From Puccinellia tenuiflora (taxonomy: Eukaryota > Streptophyta > Magnoliopsida > Poales > Poaceae), in the NCBI GenBank assembly GCA_012064385.1, contig QRDG01001367.1, positions 682,001 to 746,000 of the forward strand: 64,000 nucleotides of DNA, given 5' to 3'. The translations under genes were made by a program, and so were the position numbers. Each line of letters begins with the position of its first letter. Positions within the stretch are counted from its first letter, which is position 1. Below are positions 63,471 to 64,000 of this stretch, in pieces. The notes under the pieces are model-generated. The model did not search any database. It saw only the letters and a list, made by a program, of their open reading frames with translations, and was not told the origin of the DNA.

Positions 63471-64000
63471 ACAAATAGAATGTCTAGTCTACACACCACG
63501 CGTCCTGTGGGGCCCACATCCACCATTATCTTCCCATTACCTCTTCTTTTCGCGTGTCTCCTTTTAGCCCTAGTCCATTTTCTCTCCTCTGATGGACTCC
63601 ATGCCTCACCTAAAGTGCAGGTCAATGCTCTGCCTCCAGACATAGAGCTTGTGTCGTTGCTGCCTCTACCTTCGGCAACATGAAGGGGTGCCACCTTCTT
63701 CAACGCGTGCTCCTACTCCTCCAAAAATCCTTCTTCCTCTATGGATACTGCTCCAAGGTCTGACCATGGCCAGATCAACCCATCGGAGGTGCTGTCAGGT
63801 CTGTCCGTCAGAGCTGCAAGGAGAAGGCGACACTGATCAAACGGTGGTTGTTGGTGCTACGTGCGATGGTCACCAACGCTGCCACATCTGCTCGTTGGAG
63901 CTGCAAGGAGAAGGCGGCACTGCTACAAGCGTTGGTCGTCGGTTCTATGATCATTATGCGACAGTGATACGTGTGATGGTCGTCGGCGCTACGAATTGAG
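63471..64000 (+). other. GC-richer stretch with diverged 87 bp repeat, running out of the window
   Basis: gagctgcaaggagaaggcg occurs at 63811 and 63898, with ggtcgtcgg/ggtcaccaacg and gctacgtgcgatggt words between. Open frames exist but show no domain; 63480-63683 encodes a chance hydrophobic segment. This degenerate gctgcaa/gtcgtcgg type of sequence is common in Triticeae repeats. Confidence 0.4.

Overview
The window is plant nuclear DNA, almost certainly from a Triticeae grass (wheat, goatgrass or barley group). This rests on the very high density of nested LTR retrotransposons, Athila-like elements with tRNA-Asp primer sites, a Stowaway MITE (CTCCCTCCG termini), CACTA elements with GCCGAGTG or tttagtcccgg subterminal sequence, wheat-type LINEs, and GC-rich short genes with CT-rich leaders. 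There are no bacterial operons, CRISPR arrays or tRNA/rRNA genes. Species and family names are inferences, because no database was searched.

Layout. (1) 1-12234: a minus-strand chromovirus (Ty3/gypsy, Tekay/Del-like). It has 3.3 kb LTRs, an otherwise open pol, frameshifted gag/protease, and two extra ORFs upstream of gag, one of which looks like a double-stranded-RNA-binding fold. (2) It is inserted in the 3' LTR of a minus-strand, gag-only Copia/Sirevirus-like element (12235-21420). (3) 21421-33000: unique sequence, a MITE, and a decayed minus-strand LINE split by a minus-strand Athila-like gag/protease-only element (22883-30602, TSD AAAAG). (4) 33670-37320 and about 51105-58620: two copies of a segmental duplication, each carrying one gene of an unrecognised short-protein family (34644-35375 and 55179-55976, both minus). 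A third relative (59012-61097) is broken by a hAT-type insertion (59256-60565). (5) Between copies 1 and 2 lies a plus-strand Athila-like element (39733-50836, TSD TCATG) whose 5' LTR holds a 4.07 kb solo LTR (40395-44462, TSD ATTCC). (6) Copy 2 also took up a 3.2 kb CACTA element (51348-54528, TSD ACT), a 1.2 kb LINE-related retroposon (13 bp TSD) and a 5'-truncated LINE. Copy 1 took up a CACTA fragment with Ulp1-like protease exons. (7) 61100-64000: a Helitron-like element, a Copia LTR remnant and low-copy repeats.

The likely functional genes are the two (originally three) paralogs. All three share a TATA box about 60-110 bp upstream of the ATG, and two share a further upstream motif. Everything else is mobile DNA at different stages of decay. 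The nesting gives a relative order: gene duplication, then element insertions, then solo-LTR formation and microhomology deletions.
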